From Campanula takesimana (taxonomy: Eukaryota; Streptophyta; Magnoliopsida; Asterales; Campanulaceae): 64,000 nucleotides of DNA. Both the position numbers and the translations under genes were made by a program. Shown here one piece after another: positions 45,481 to 56,398 of this stretch; position 1 is the first letter of the stretch; every line of letters begins with the position of its first letter. Below the pieces are notes generated by a model. It searched no databases and had not been told where the DNA came from. It saw only the letters and a list, made by a program, of their open reading frames with translations. Location: contig JAOWBW010000489.1 of assembly GCA_026119855.1 (NCBI GenBank), forward strand, positions 310,001-374,000, written 5' to 3'.

Positions 45481-45948
45481 AGCTTCAAGAAATATGTGAA
45501 ATGAAGTCTTCAAAATTATCAAAATCTGAGCTTTCTCTCTCTAAAAACTCAATTTTCTCTCTCTAACTCATCAACATTGGAGGAAGGAAGAAGAAGAAAG
45601 AAGAAAGAAGGAGAAGAGGGAGGGTTTCTGGTGATGTGACCAAGGAGTCAGCCCGATGGCGACCTTGGCCACGCGGCCACTTATGCACTCTCTATCCCAG
45701 CCGTCAGATCGGCGATCCGCGTGAAGGAGATCTGACCACTCAGCGTTCTTGGCCACGCGGCCACTATTGCAATTCAGAGATCTTGGCCACGCGGCCAACC
45801 TTGTCCCTTCAGATAAAATTCCATTTTTGCCCCTGATCTTTTCCCCTTAATTCATTTTAAATGCCCTCAGCACTATTTTGACTGATATTCGTTACCTTTG
45901 GGTACGGAAATCCCCTTAAAATCTCCATTCTTCACTGAATATTTGCTT
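45481..45948 (-). promoter_or_regulatory. Upstream region of element E PMD gene 1
   Basis: Proceeding away from the ATG there is a GA-rich (minus strand) leader at 45520-45630, then three GGCCACGCGGCCA-type motifs (about 45665, 45750 and 45785), as upstream of gene 2 and in the LTR. I see no convincing TATA box. A promoter is inferred from position and the shared motif. Confidence 0.5.
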
Positions 45949-46293
45949 AGGATTCGTATGATTACAGAGACTTCGGCGCCTCTATGTCATATGCATCCTT
46001 GATCGATCGTGGTTGGCAGAAGCCTCGGCGTTTCTGTTTGCGAGAGATCCAGCATCTATTATTAGGATTCGTATGGTTGTAGAGACTTCGGCGCCTCTAT
46101 GACATACGTATCCTTGATCGATCGTGGTTGGCAGAAGCCTCGGCGTTTCTGTTTGCGAGAGATCCAGCATCTATTATTAGGATTTGCATGATCGTAGAGA
46201 CTTCGGCGCCTCTATGACATACGTATCCTTGATCGATCGTGATTGGCAGAAGCCTCGGCGTTTCTGTTCGCGAGAGATCCAACATCTATTACT
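45949..46293 (+). repeat. 115-bp tandem repeat, three units (element E)
   Basis: Units start at 45949, 46064 and 46179 and are over 90% identical by eye. Each contains GACTTCGGCGCCTCTATG and AGAAGCCTCGGCGTTTCTG. Short ORFs inside repeat with the unit and are not genes. A partial GGCAGGAACCCTGGCGATCC echo follows at about 46305. Confidence 0.95.
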
Positions 46294-46813
46294 TTAGCGC
46301 AATCGGCAGGAACCCTGGCGATCCTGATTGCGTTTACCATTCCATCTTGGGATTATTTAGACAACGTAGTCTTTATTTTTCCCAAATAACTTCATTACTT
46401 ATGAATGTTCGTTCTTCATACAAGATAGTATCCGTAGGTTTATTATCCGCAGCAGAAGTTCGATGTCTCGTCTTTCCCCAATATCTCTGAACTACGACCG
46501 GCTTGATTCCTCGGAGGATATGTAGGAAACCTGAAAAGGTCCAGCCACCCGACCGACGCGGTCATCTCTCATCCCCAGCAGGTGCATTTTCCCCAGCAGA
46601 AGACGTTTCTCCCCATCAGAGGACAGTCCTTCCCAATTTCCCCATCAGATTTGAACTACGTTTGGCTTGATTCCCCCCGCGGATACATAGGTCGCCTGCC
46701 AAGGTTCAGCCGTTCCCTTACCTTTCATCTGTTTTGAAACTCATGTTTCAGACGGATCCTTCTTTTATCGTCGACCCCACATTGCCTTGCAAGAAGCGTC
46801 GCCGAGGGGCTAC
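46294..46813 (+). other. Element E pre-LTR region: two stem-loops, CCCCAGCAG repeats and polypurine tract
   Basis: GAACTACG stem-loops lie at 46489-46530 and 46653-46695. Between them CCCCAGCAG/CCCCATCAG repeats recur (46570-46650). The PPT GCCGAGGGGCTAC (46801-46813) abuts the 3' LTR. Confidence 0.8.
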
Positions 46814-47962
46814 TGTTAGTACCCGACCTGAAAATGAGTTTATTAGGACTTTCCCAAAAATACAAGGACTTTATAGGAATTAGAAACCTTGCAAAGACTT
46901 GTCCCGGATTCCCGAAATATCTCATTTATGACAAAATCTATCAAAACAGGTAGTAAATGGTTTCCTTAAAACCATGCAGAAACCCTAGCTTAAGAATCAA
47001 GTCAGCCAGCAGAATTGGCCACGCGGCCAACCTTGCTACGCGTCGACCTTGGCCACGCGGCCACTCTTGTCGTTGGCTTCAATCATGGCCAGGCGGCCAC
47101 CTTTGTCCCAGATGATCTCAGCCGTCGGATCTTCCCCTCAGTTTACTATATAAACCAATCCCATGCTATTGGTTTAGAGGTCCGATTTTGAGAGCTCTAA
47201 GTCCGAATTTTGGAGTTCTTAAACACAATTTTCTCCCTAATTAAGCATTTAAACACTCAAGGAGATCAAGGTTTATTTCTTGCCAACATAGGTAAGTTTT
47301 CTAACTTTTTCTTCATATTCTTGCATCATTTTTAATGTAGATCTTTTATATTCATTTTCTTACATGTTTATTCATAGTTTCTTCATATGCTTTGCATGTT
47401 CATTCATATGTTCATAATATGTTCTTCGTATGTTCTTCGTGTTTATAGATTAAAACCTTATTTATGCTATATTTAGGGTTGTGATCTTCATAATTACATG
47501 TTATTTCATAGCCGATGATGATCTAGGGTTCATCAACCTGAGGATGATCTAGGAACTACTTCTAAACCCTAATCTTTAGGTAATTCCCTCTTCATTATGC
47601 ATGATCCTGATTCTCCTGCCTATTCTAATTCTCTGCGAACTACGCTGACCTGAGCTTCTCACATTGAGAGGAACGTAGGCAATCTTCGGATCTGGTCTAA
47701 ATCACTAACACACTACTAACACATTCATCATGATAGAAAGACCGATCAATTCGGACAATAGGAGTGATAACGTTCAATATTCTTCTCTTGTTGTAATTTG
47801 ACCCCCGAACCCACTAAAAATGCTTTTTTCAATGTTTTGGCTTTAATTAAAACGGCGTGGCGACTCTCATAATTTTAATGTCGTTAAGAATATTCCCTTT
47901 GTAAATAAAAATAATCACAAGATACTTCCCATGCGTCGCTTCATCGGAAAGGGGTATTCACA
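46814..47962 (+). repeat. Element E 3' LTR (1149 bp)
   Basis: Same length as the 5' LTR, about 20 differences. TATA at 47147-47154, GAACTACG stem-loop at 47637-47683. The ACGAC duplication follows at 47963-47967, and then the RT of C resumes on the minus strand. Confidence 0.95.
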
Positions 47963-50900
47963 ACGACCAGGCAAACACATCAACAAATTCTTTGAGTAAA
48001 CTGATCAGCTGTTCCCTGTCAGCCCCTTGCATGAAGCTCCCGATCTTCATTTCTTTGACTTCTTCATTCAGCCCCAGATTGATGGTAGACAGATTTTCTC
48101 CACAGGCTTCTAATTTTCGTTCCCCACGTTGTTTTGCTAACCTGTTTAACTCGATTAAATAGTCTTTTTCATCTTGACTTATGTTTTTTAAAGATTCATG
48201 ATTAACTTTAGTTGTTGTTAAATTTTCATTTGTTAAAGGATTTTTTAAAATATTGGAAACCTAGGAGTAAGCGGAAATAGAGGAAACTTCATTCACAAAA
48301 GAGGGGAGTACAAGCTCGGCAACCACGTCGAGGTCCTCGACAGTGAGGTCCTCTTCGGGAGTCCCAGAAACAACATTAGATAGCACAAAGGGTTCAAAAG
48401 CGGGGCCATCAGGGCGAACATAACCAAACTGCTCCACCAGAGTGTCAGTAGTAGCGAGCGGGCCAGTGGTTCTGGACCAGTTATTAAGTGGTGCCACTGC
48501 CGGCTTGAGGTGCTTCACCGGGTCATAAGCTTCACCATTACCATTTTCGATCATAACCACATATCCGTCTTCAAGACCAATTCCTTCAAACAACCCGAAG
48601 ACATCATCTTCTTCATCAATATTCCACGGAATAATCGGGTCCAGTTGCTTATAGGAACTGCCCACATCAAAGTTTTCATCGACCATCTTGATATTCTCAA
48701 ATACTTCCCATCCAGCATGAGGCTTTTCATTAATGCCAATAACTGGATCAAAAGGCATAACATACGCGACATCTTCAACTTTGCAAACAAAATATCCCTT
48801 CCAGGACTTTTCATAAGGACGGAGTGGGGGGAGCTTATAGGTCCTTCCACTTTTGATAGCAGCCTGTCTCTCCCTTTTCTGACGTACAGCTTCGGCGATT
48901 TCGACAGGAGTCGGTTTGTAGCCAAGCCCAAAAGGAAGGAAGAAAAATGGAACATCATCCTTGATAGGTTCAATACACCCTTGTTGCTCTTTTCCAAGCC
49001 CCATCATAGGCAGGAACTTCATCTTCTTGACCATATTCAAGGCCATTGCGTCTCCATACCTGGTCCGCTTTTTACCAATTAGATCGGTCTCCTTGACATA
49101 TTCAATAGCATGGATCCGAGCTTGTGGGATCACTTCAAAACCACTCAAGAAGATGCCAGTATCTTTGTGCTCAATTCCCAAAATCGGGAGGTCATGAACT
49201 TGCGTATCATCTTGGGCATGAACTACCACTACATGATTGTCGTGGATGAACTTGATGCACTGATGGTAGGAGGAAGCTACCCCTCTTACTCCATGGATCC
49301 AAGGGCGTCCCAAGAGTAGACTGAATGAGGACTTGATATCAATCACTTGAAATTCAATCGGCATGACAAGAGGGCCAATGGTGAGAGTGAGAAGGACAAC
49401 ACCCAGAACACAGCGACTGGTGCTATCGTAAGCACGAACCACTTGAGAAGATGGGGCCAAATCAGTTATCTTGATTCCCAAATCTACGAGAACATGCATG
49501 GGGCATACATTTACTGAGGAGCCATTATCGATCAAAACACGAGCTAAGTGCTCACCTCCGACCCCAACTGTGATGTGCAGAGCCTCGACATTATTAAGAC
49601 CAATTTTTGGTGCATCGAGATCGGTAAAAGTGATGATATTCCCAAAATGAATGTTGCCGATCATGTGGACAAGGTCATTGGGAGAAGTCTCGATCGGGAT
49701 GACAGCTTGAGCAAGAGCTTTAACCAACACGTCTTGGTGCTCCTGTGAAGACGAGAGCAAACCCCAAATGGATATATTAGCCTGGGTTTTCTTTAACTGG
49801 GTCAAGACCGGGTTCTCGGCGACCTTCTCTTTCTGAGCGGGGACTTCTTCTTTATCCTTTCCCAATTCACTTGCCTCGGGATTTGGAGGCTGATAGGCTC
49901 TTCCCGAGCGAGTGAGGTGATTCACATTTCCGCCAACCCAAGTGGCCTTTTTAACAGGGGCCTTTTGCTCCTTAACAGCTTTAGCACTAGACAAAATCGA
50001 ATCCCAAGAGATCATATGGCATTCAAAATCTTCGGAGATAACAGGAGTTACAGTGTAATTCAAAGCTTTCTTCAGAACGATGAAACTAGTCCTTGAGTAG
50101 TTTCCTTCAAACTCGATCACATGGATCCCTAGCAAGGGATTAGTCACCACATTTGGTTGGGGCGGCTTCTGAATGAGTCCATCGTCTATCATGTCTTTCA
50201 GAGTGTGTCTCAAACTCCAACATTCATTTGTTGCATGACCAGGTGATACGTGGTATGCACAATATTTACTTGCATCCCAATTCTTAGGAGGCGGATTAGG
50301 CGGGCGGTATCCTTCTATCGGCTTTAGTACTCCTTGGGCGACCAATCCTTGAAAGATAGTAGACAATGGAGCGCTGAATTTATCAAAATGGCGATCTCTC
50401 CTATTTCCACCATTCCTTCGCTGATCAGTGACAGAGTTCACAGACCCGTCTTGATTATAACACGGAGGTGCCCAATTGTAGCTGCTCCGGCTTGGTCCCA
50501 CATTGCTGTTCCAAAAAGGAGCAGGGGTCATGGCAACATTGTTCACAACTGGTGCCGGGGCTTTAGCAGCGGATCGGAATCTGTAGGAGCTAGGAGAAGA
50601 ATCTAGCTTGATCACCCCAGTTCGGACATCTTCGTCAATACGAGAACCGACATCAAGAATAGAAGCAAAATCTGGAAACGGGAGATATTTCATCTTATCT
50701 GCATACACCGGCTGAAGATTCTTATGGAAAATACGAGTTTGCTCGGCACTATCAGGCCTCTCCAGAGTTTGAGCAACTTTCTTCCTCCACCTACTTACAA
50801 ATTCAGAAAAGGATTCCTTCTCACGCTGAGCACACGAATCGAGGTCACGACGGCTCTTCTCCCAATTGGAGTTATCTTTGTATCGCTTCTGGAATTCATC

Positions 50901-51872
50901 CACGAGCTTCCCCCAATTATCAACCAGATTGGCATCCACAGTCATAAACCACTGCTTAGCGGCTCCTACCAAAGTCAGATGGAAGTTGGAGGCCATCGCA
51001 CCAACATTAGCCCCACGAGACTGCATTGCATGAGCGTAAGATTTCAGGTGGGCCATTGGGCAACCTGTACCGTCAAATTTCTCCACATCGGGCATTTTGA
51101 ATTTAGGAGGCAGAACAGTAAATGGAGATAATTTCAAGGAATCTGCAGAAAACTCCCCTTTATTCATGACCTTTCTCAACATTTGTTTCATTTCGCTCAT
51201 TTCAATCTCAGCTTTAGTAAGGGGTACATATGGGACACCCTTGTAGAACGCTTCCATTTGGCGGACTAGGTTAGGATCTTGCCCCTGGGAAGTTCCTTGA
51301 TTAATCTGAGAGGCACCACTAGCAAACGCACCATAAGCGTTGGGCTACTGATTCGGATACAGAGTCTGCATATACTGAGCAAAGGCATTATGATCAGGCG
51401 GATACAGAGACGGATGCACAGCAAAATTTGCTGGATTCGGGTTGAAGGGCTGGTGAGTGCCACTAAAGTCTGGATGAGCCACATTACCCTGAGGAGGGAT
51501 GTTCTGGTGATGACTCTGGCCTATGGTGTTGCTACCAATAGGATTCAAGTTGATGGTAGGGATGCCACTTCCATTGGGACCTGTATTGCCATTGGGATTA
51601 GGATTGGGAACCCCATTTCTGGTCTGATTAACATTCGGATCGCCATTGGGATTTCTGTTGGGGTTGCCATTGGGAGCCCCATTACTATTCTGATTCTGCA
51701 TCTGCACAAGTGTAGCCAGTAGCTCATCTTGCTGAATCCTCATCTGACCCAACACATTCTGCTCCAACCATGCTTGAAGACCTGGTGGCGGCACATAGGC
51801 TTCCTCATTTCCTTCATGGGCCATTGCAATAGCTTCTTCGGTTACAGGCACTGTCTCGGCAACTCGGATCAA
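47963..51872 (-). pseudogene. Element C gag-pro and start of RT (two in-frame stops)
   Basis: On the minus strand a single frame runs from ATG 51872 to the E insertion, interrupted only by TAG at 51345-51347 and TAG at 48261-48263. The N-terminus has an Asn/Pro/Gly-rich repeat segment (about 51540-51700). The capsid-like domain (about 51130-50650) has FKMPDVEKFDG, HLKSYA and KQWFM motifs. A knuckle-like CAYHVSPGHATNEC lies near 50270-50230. The aspartic protease has LIDNGSS near 49530 and LLLGRPW near 49310. A G-patch-like MMGLGKEQQG lies near 49000. After the stop at 48261 the frame continues through the linker to the VFAW start of RT, where E inserted. The first stop fits CAG to TAG. The second lies at the same domain boundary as the stop in E and could be either mutation or a regular pro/RT separator. 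The whole frame lacks frameshifts. Confidence 0.93.
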
Positions 51873-52798
51873 CCTCCCCTTACTGTTTCTAGCTCCCCCT
51901 TTCCAAGTAGATGCCAGGCTTAGAGTATCTAAAAGGGATGGTGCTTAGAGATGATTAGAGAGTGAAAAGGATCGAGATTTTCCGAGATTGATTCAAAAGG
52001 AGTTCAAAAATCAAAATCAATCCTAGAATGCCGGATAAGCACTTGCTTTATTTTGACATGTTTTTGCATGAATCTTGGAATAGTGGATACCATCTCCAAA
52101 GTATAGGACCAATGTTTTTCACCTGTACTGTACTATTGGCCGTCCGAGCCCCTAGCGAAGGGCCTATACTCTTTCTGGGATCCACCATTCGGTTACGGTC
52201 TATGTGAGGGTCTTGACAATTTCAAGTCAATCCAAGAATTTCAACATGATATCCACAATTGAGGTCGATTATAACCTTTTGGGAATTCATAGGATTGAAG
52301 TAAAATTGTTTAGACAAAAACTGACATGAAGTCTGTGACGTGTTATTTTCGAAAGAATATGGACATCGCATTTCGGCTTTTGAAGCTTGGCTTACACCCA
52401 TCACAGCGACCGTAGGCGCTGCTAAGGGGGAAACAGTATACCGTTGACCCTATGGGAAAGTCAAGTGAGCTCCCTTATGCCCCAAGTTTACCGTCTCGGG
52501 TTTGAGATTCTAAGACGCTTTTCAAAAAACGTGCATGTGTGTGAGGTATCTATGAGTTCAAAAAATCATTTTGAAAGCACGTAAAGAAAACAAGAAAATC
52601 ATTTTTTTCCTTTTTTACTTGTTTTACCCCTTTTTTGGGGAATCACTCACCACGCAATGCATATATATATATACAAATAAGATAAGCGAAAAAACGCCCC
52701 TGCAAAACAGAGGTTAGGGCACAGATATATACACCCCAAGTAAGGCACATAAAGCATGGCACACACAAAGATTTAGAGTTTAGCCCACTTTAAAACAA
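51873..52798 (-). other. Element C gag leader
   Basis: This is a non-coding leader between PBS and gag. It contains A/T-rich stretches and a TATATATATA run near 52660-52672. I see no ORF and no copy of the stem-loops found in the other elements. Short purine-rich boxes (GGGGGAGCTAG) precede the gag ATG. Confidence 0.6.
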
Positions 52799-52816
52799 CT
52801 CCCAGCGGAGTCGCCA
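52799..52816 (-). other. Element C primer-binding site
   Basis: On the minus strand TGGCGACTCCGCTGGGAG follows the LTR end CTCACA after one spacer base, as in E and F. Confidence 0.87.
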
Positions 52817-52817
52817 C

Positions 52818-55629
52818 TGTGAGTGCCCGCGCCCGAGATGATCGGATCACCGCGAAAATGACCGCCCGTGAAAGCGGTTCGCGCCCGTCTCGTGCTGATG
52901 CGCTTTTGCAAATGCGCTCGGTTCTCACACAATGGTTTTCTCTTGATGTTGTTTTTGATTGCAAGAGTCGCCACCTCATTTTATTTTAGAGAAAATGAAG
53001 ATAAAACCTTTTTCAGAGAAAGTGGGTTCGGGGGCTAAGTTACGAGAAGAGAAGGGGGTTAGGCACTCTTCTCGCCCGTGATGGTCTCTATATGCATGCC
53101 ACGTAAGTTCTTTTTATGCCTTTTGCCTTGGTTTTATGCCCTAACAAAATGGTGATTTAATAAATGGGGAGTCTTCCTATTCTAGGAAGATTTGTTTTAA
53201 TTCACAAATGAGAGTCGGGTTGAGTGGACTCACACTTGGTTTTGAAAATGGTTTTAATCATTTATGTACATCAAATTAAACACATAAAGGGGTGGGGGAT
53301 TAATATTTACATTTTGTACAAAAAAAGGGAAACAATTCCCAAATGAATAAATGTCCAAAACTCCGTCCCCAAGCATTTTCAGGGACTGCTGCTCACTCTT
53401 CTTTGCGTACCTGTTCTTTTACTCATCCAATCTGGAAAGTAAAGGTCAAGAAAACTTCCTAACACATTAAACATCTACCCTGATTTTTCCCTTGATTTTA
53501 GGGTCATGTTATGGTGTCCAAACAAAGCATGCAAAGCAATTCTTTCCACAGCCCAGTCTGACAGAATTCATACATCCCTAAAGTATCCACTTTTTTCATC
53601 ATGAAAACAAAGGAATCAGGGAAAACAAAAAACATTAAAGTTGTTCCTAACATGTTAAAGTTATGATATGGAGAGTTTAAAGTCCAGAAAACAAGTTTAG
53701 GTCACCCAAATCACTTCTGACATTTTCATGTCCAAACAAGAACATGCTGATTCTGAGAACAGAGAGATTAAACAAAAAATAGAAAGAGCCTCTTCCACTG
53801 AGGCTAAAAATATAATATTTACATGTTATTTTTCCTTGTTCTGTGTAGAACAAGTTCTATTTTGTGGTCTAAGACCAAAACCCACGTTTTCTAGGAGTAA
53901 AAATAGCAACAAGGCAGTAAGGTACCATATGGACAGATTATTGGCATCTCACTCATGTCATGAAAACACCTATCAAAACTAACTCAAATGAAAAGCTATG
54001 AACATGAAACTTTGTACATGCATATATATACATGTTAACAACATGAAAAAACAACCATCCAAGCATTTAGATATGGTTTCATGATGTTCTATGCTAAGAT
54101 AAAACAAAGCATGGCAGATTCAAGGTTTATAAGATAAAACAAGTTTGTTCTTTGGAAAACTTCTTGAATCCACCACAAACAAAGATATGACACTCATACA
54201 TACATGATATATATACACAAGATCAAAAGCTTAGAATGATCAAGAGCTCAAAACATCATTATATATCATCATTTAATAAGAAGAACAACAAGAGTAGCAA
54301 TATTGTATTATTGAATATAAAATGGAGGTTTAGCCTAACAAGGTGACTAAACCCCTCAAGAAATTACATAAACATTACATATTACCCTTTTAGATGATTA
54401 CAAGGGGGAAATGATGCCTAGGTTGTGCTCCCTTTGCTTCCAAGGGAAGACTTTTTTGGGTTGTTTTCTCAAGGTTTTGGCCTTGTGTTGAAAGAGTTTG
54501 AGTTTGTGTTTAGTGTTTGTGTGGTGGTTTTATGGTGGTGTGGTGGTGGTGATATGGTGGTGTGGTGGTGGTGTTCTTGTTGAGAGAGAATGAGAGTGGA
54601 GGATGGTAGGGTTTTTTTTTTTCTTTTTGTTTTTGTGTCTCTCCCTTTTTGAAATGGATGAGAGTGGTGTATATAGGAGGAGGGAGGTGGTAAATTGGTT
54701 GTAACTTGGAGGGGGGAGGTTGTAAATTGGTGGATTCATCATCTATCCTTCTTGACTAAGGCTTAAAGTCATCTTCCTTATCTCTGTTACGGCTTTCCGC
54801 TCCGCAACTGCTCCGTTGTGCGCGTCTCCGGTGTCCCGGTTGTCCGCGAGTCCAACATGAAAGTTGCTCGGAATATTTTTCTGGTCAGGCCGGTATATTT
54901 GAAATATTTTTATGAGCAAGGAACGACAATAATATATTTTTTCCTCTTCTTGATCAATTGATAAGATATTTTGAGATATTTTCCAATTTGGATAACCATC
55001 TTTCCGGCTCCGGCTTTTCGTTCCATAACTGCTCCGTTGTGCGCGCCTCCGGTGTCCCGGTTGTCCGCAAGTCCAACATGTAACTTGCTCGGAATATTTT
55101 TCTGGTCAGGCCGGTATATCTGAAATATTCTTATGAGCAAGGAACGACAATAATATATTTTTTGCTCTTCTTGACCAGTTGATAAGATATTTTGAGATAT
55201 TTTCCAATTTGGATAAGCATCTTTCCGGCTCCGGCTTTCCGCTCCGTCGTGCTCGCTCCGGTGTCCCGGTTGTCCGCGGGCCCAACATGAAAGTTGCTTG
55301 GAATAATTTTGTGGTCACGTCCGGTATATCTGAAATATGTCAATTAGCAAGGAAAGGTAACAATATATTTTTAATGCACAGAATGGATAACATCGAGCAG
55401 TTCGGGGGGTTGCGGGCCCCGTTTTCGGTCCCGCACCTCGAAAAACGAAATTTTTTCCTGTTTGCTCGTTTTTTCGTTCTGATCATGAATTTGAAGTCCG
55501 TTTATCCATTCGATGCACCGATAAGGCTCACGGCAGTCCCGCACAGCCAAATCGAGGGTTTTAGGTCAATTTTCGGGTTTAGACCGATTCAAGGTGGGGT
55601 TTTAGGGGTGCGAGATCAGGGTATCTACA
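52818..55629 (-). repeat. Element C 5' LTR, complete (2812 bp)
   Basis: On the minus strand it runs from TGTAGATACCC (55629) to CACTCACA (52818). Its first 1.39 kb (55629-54237) match the truncated left LTR, including the roughly 220-bp module repeats (about 54786-55350) and TATATA at 54670-54675. An internal PBS echo GTGGCGACTCT lies at 52974-52964, about 146 nt before the end. The 1.42 kb at 52818-54236 have no partner in this window. Confidence 0.87.
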
Positions 55630-55704
55630 GGCGCGCGCGTCTGGCCTCAAGGGGCGGAGGCGCGCGACTCTGAGAAGCAATTTTTGACAGCCGGGGTGTC
55701 TACA
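55630..55704 (-). repeat. Element G 3' LTR stub with internal deletion
   Basis: On the minus strand it starts TGTAGACACCCCG, then jumps to GCTGTCAAAAATTGCTT..., which in H lies about 150 bp into the LTR. It ends in the GCGCGCGC motif, where C begins. Confidence 0.75.
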
Positions 55705-56398
55705 GCCGGTGAGTGGTGTTGCCTTGATATTGATTTTTGAAGGCAAGCATAGCGGCATCCCAGTCAAGACGGACAGTGAGCGGGAGAATTGCATACCAAT
55801 CCTTTGCCGCCCCCTCGAGGGTGAGAGGAAAGCATTGAGCCATAACTTTTGGGGAGACCTTCTTCGGAACCATAGCCCAAATGTAAGTCTCGAAGTGAGC
55901 CATCGGGCATGAGTTGCCCTTAAACTTGCTAATGTCAGGCATCATGAATTTGTCGGGGAGAGCGGCCATCGTGCTCATGAGGATGGATGACTGATAAAGG
56001 CTTGTGTTGGAGCCTTTTCCCATGGTGAGGCCGTCAAATTTCTGATCAATGTAGGCCATGATGGAATCGACCATTTTGGGATCATTGTTGTCGGTGCTTG
56101 GTCCCCCCACTTTTTTGGTACGGGCACTGACATACAGACTTTCAAACAAACCCTCGGTCCACTCGGATTCCTCATTGTCATTAACCCCCTTGTTGTTGGA
56201 GAGCTTGAGGAGCTTGGCTTTCAATTGGTCAACCTCGGCCTCGTGGGCCTCCCTTTGACTGTCGACATGAGCTTGCCACAAGGCTTCTTTGGTTTGAGCC
56301 TCATTGTGGAGAGTGGTGACTTGTTGTTGAAGAGTTTGGACCATGGCAGAGAGTTGCTCGAGAGTCATGGCGTTGTTGGTGCTGGAGTCGCCGGCCAT
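55705..56398 (-). pseudogene. Element G gag, truncated
   Basis: On the minus strand ATG 56398 opens about 231 codons of an F-like Gag that stop abruptly at the LTR stub. A heptad-rich coiled-coil-like segment comes first (residues about 10-75), then the capsid-like domain begins (FMMPDISKFKG, YIWAM, FPLTLEGAAKDWY). The domain breaks at NQYQGN, where F continues for over 100 residues. No frameshift is seen in the part retained. The junction of gag with LTR start suggests deletion of everything between. The frame is open upstream of the ATG, but this start matches the MASN-type start of F and H in position. Confidence 0.85.

Larger units (their letters stand above)
23842..47962 (+). mobile_element. 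Element E: Tat-group Ty3/Gypsy, pol-deleted, inserted in C and split by F
   Basis: LTRs at 23842-24990 and 46814-47962 are flanked by ACGAC duplications (23837-23841, 47963-47967). Removing E and one duplication restores the RT reading frame of C. E carries gag-pro, an RT stub, a misplaced gag-like piece, stem-loops, two antisense PMD genes and a PPT. RNase H and integrase are absent, so it is non-autonomous for pol. The LTRs are both 1149 bp with about 20 differences (1.8%), mostly transitions. Confidence 0.95.
15881..55629 (-). mobile_element. Element C: Tat-group Ty3/Gypsy, minus strand, interrupted by E
   Basis: C reads right to left: 5' LTR 52818-55629, PBS 52799-52816, gag-pro and start of RT 51872-47968, the E insertion, rest of pol 23841-20697, antisense PMD ORF 18940-20352, repeats, PPT 17276-17288, and 3' LTR 17275-15881. 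Pol coding sequence rejoins exactly when E and one ACGAC copy are removed. The left LTR lacks the 1.4 kb that completes the right one, and the two outer flanks come from different elements. The left edge is therefore a deletion or recombination junction. LTR divergence is about 2.7% by eye over the shared 1.39 kb. Confidence 0.9.

Noticed and set aside
45982..46285. 62-codon ORFs on the minus strand of the 115-bp repeat
   Set aside because: They repeat with the unit and arise from the tandem structure, with no independent support.
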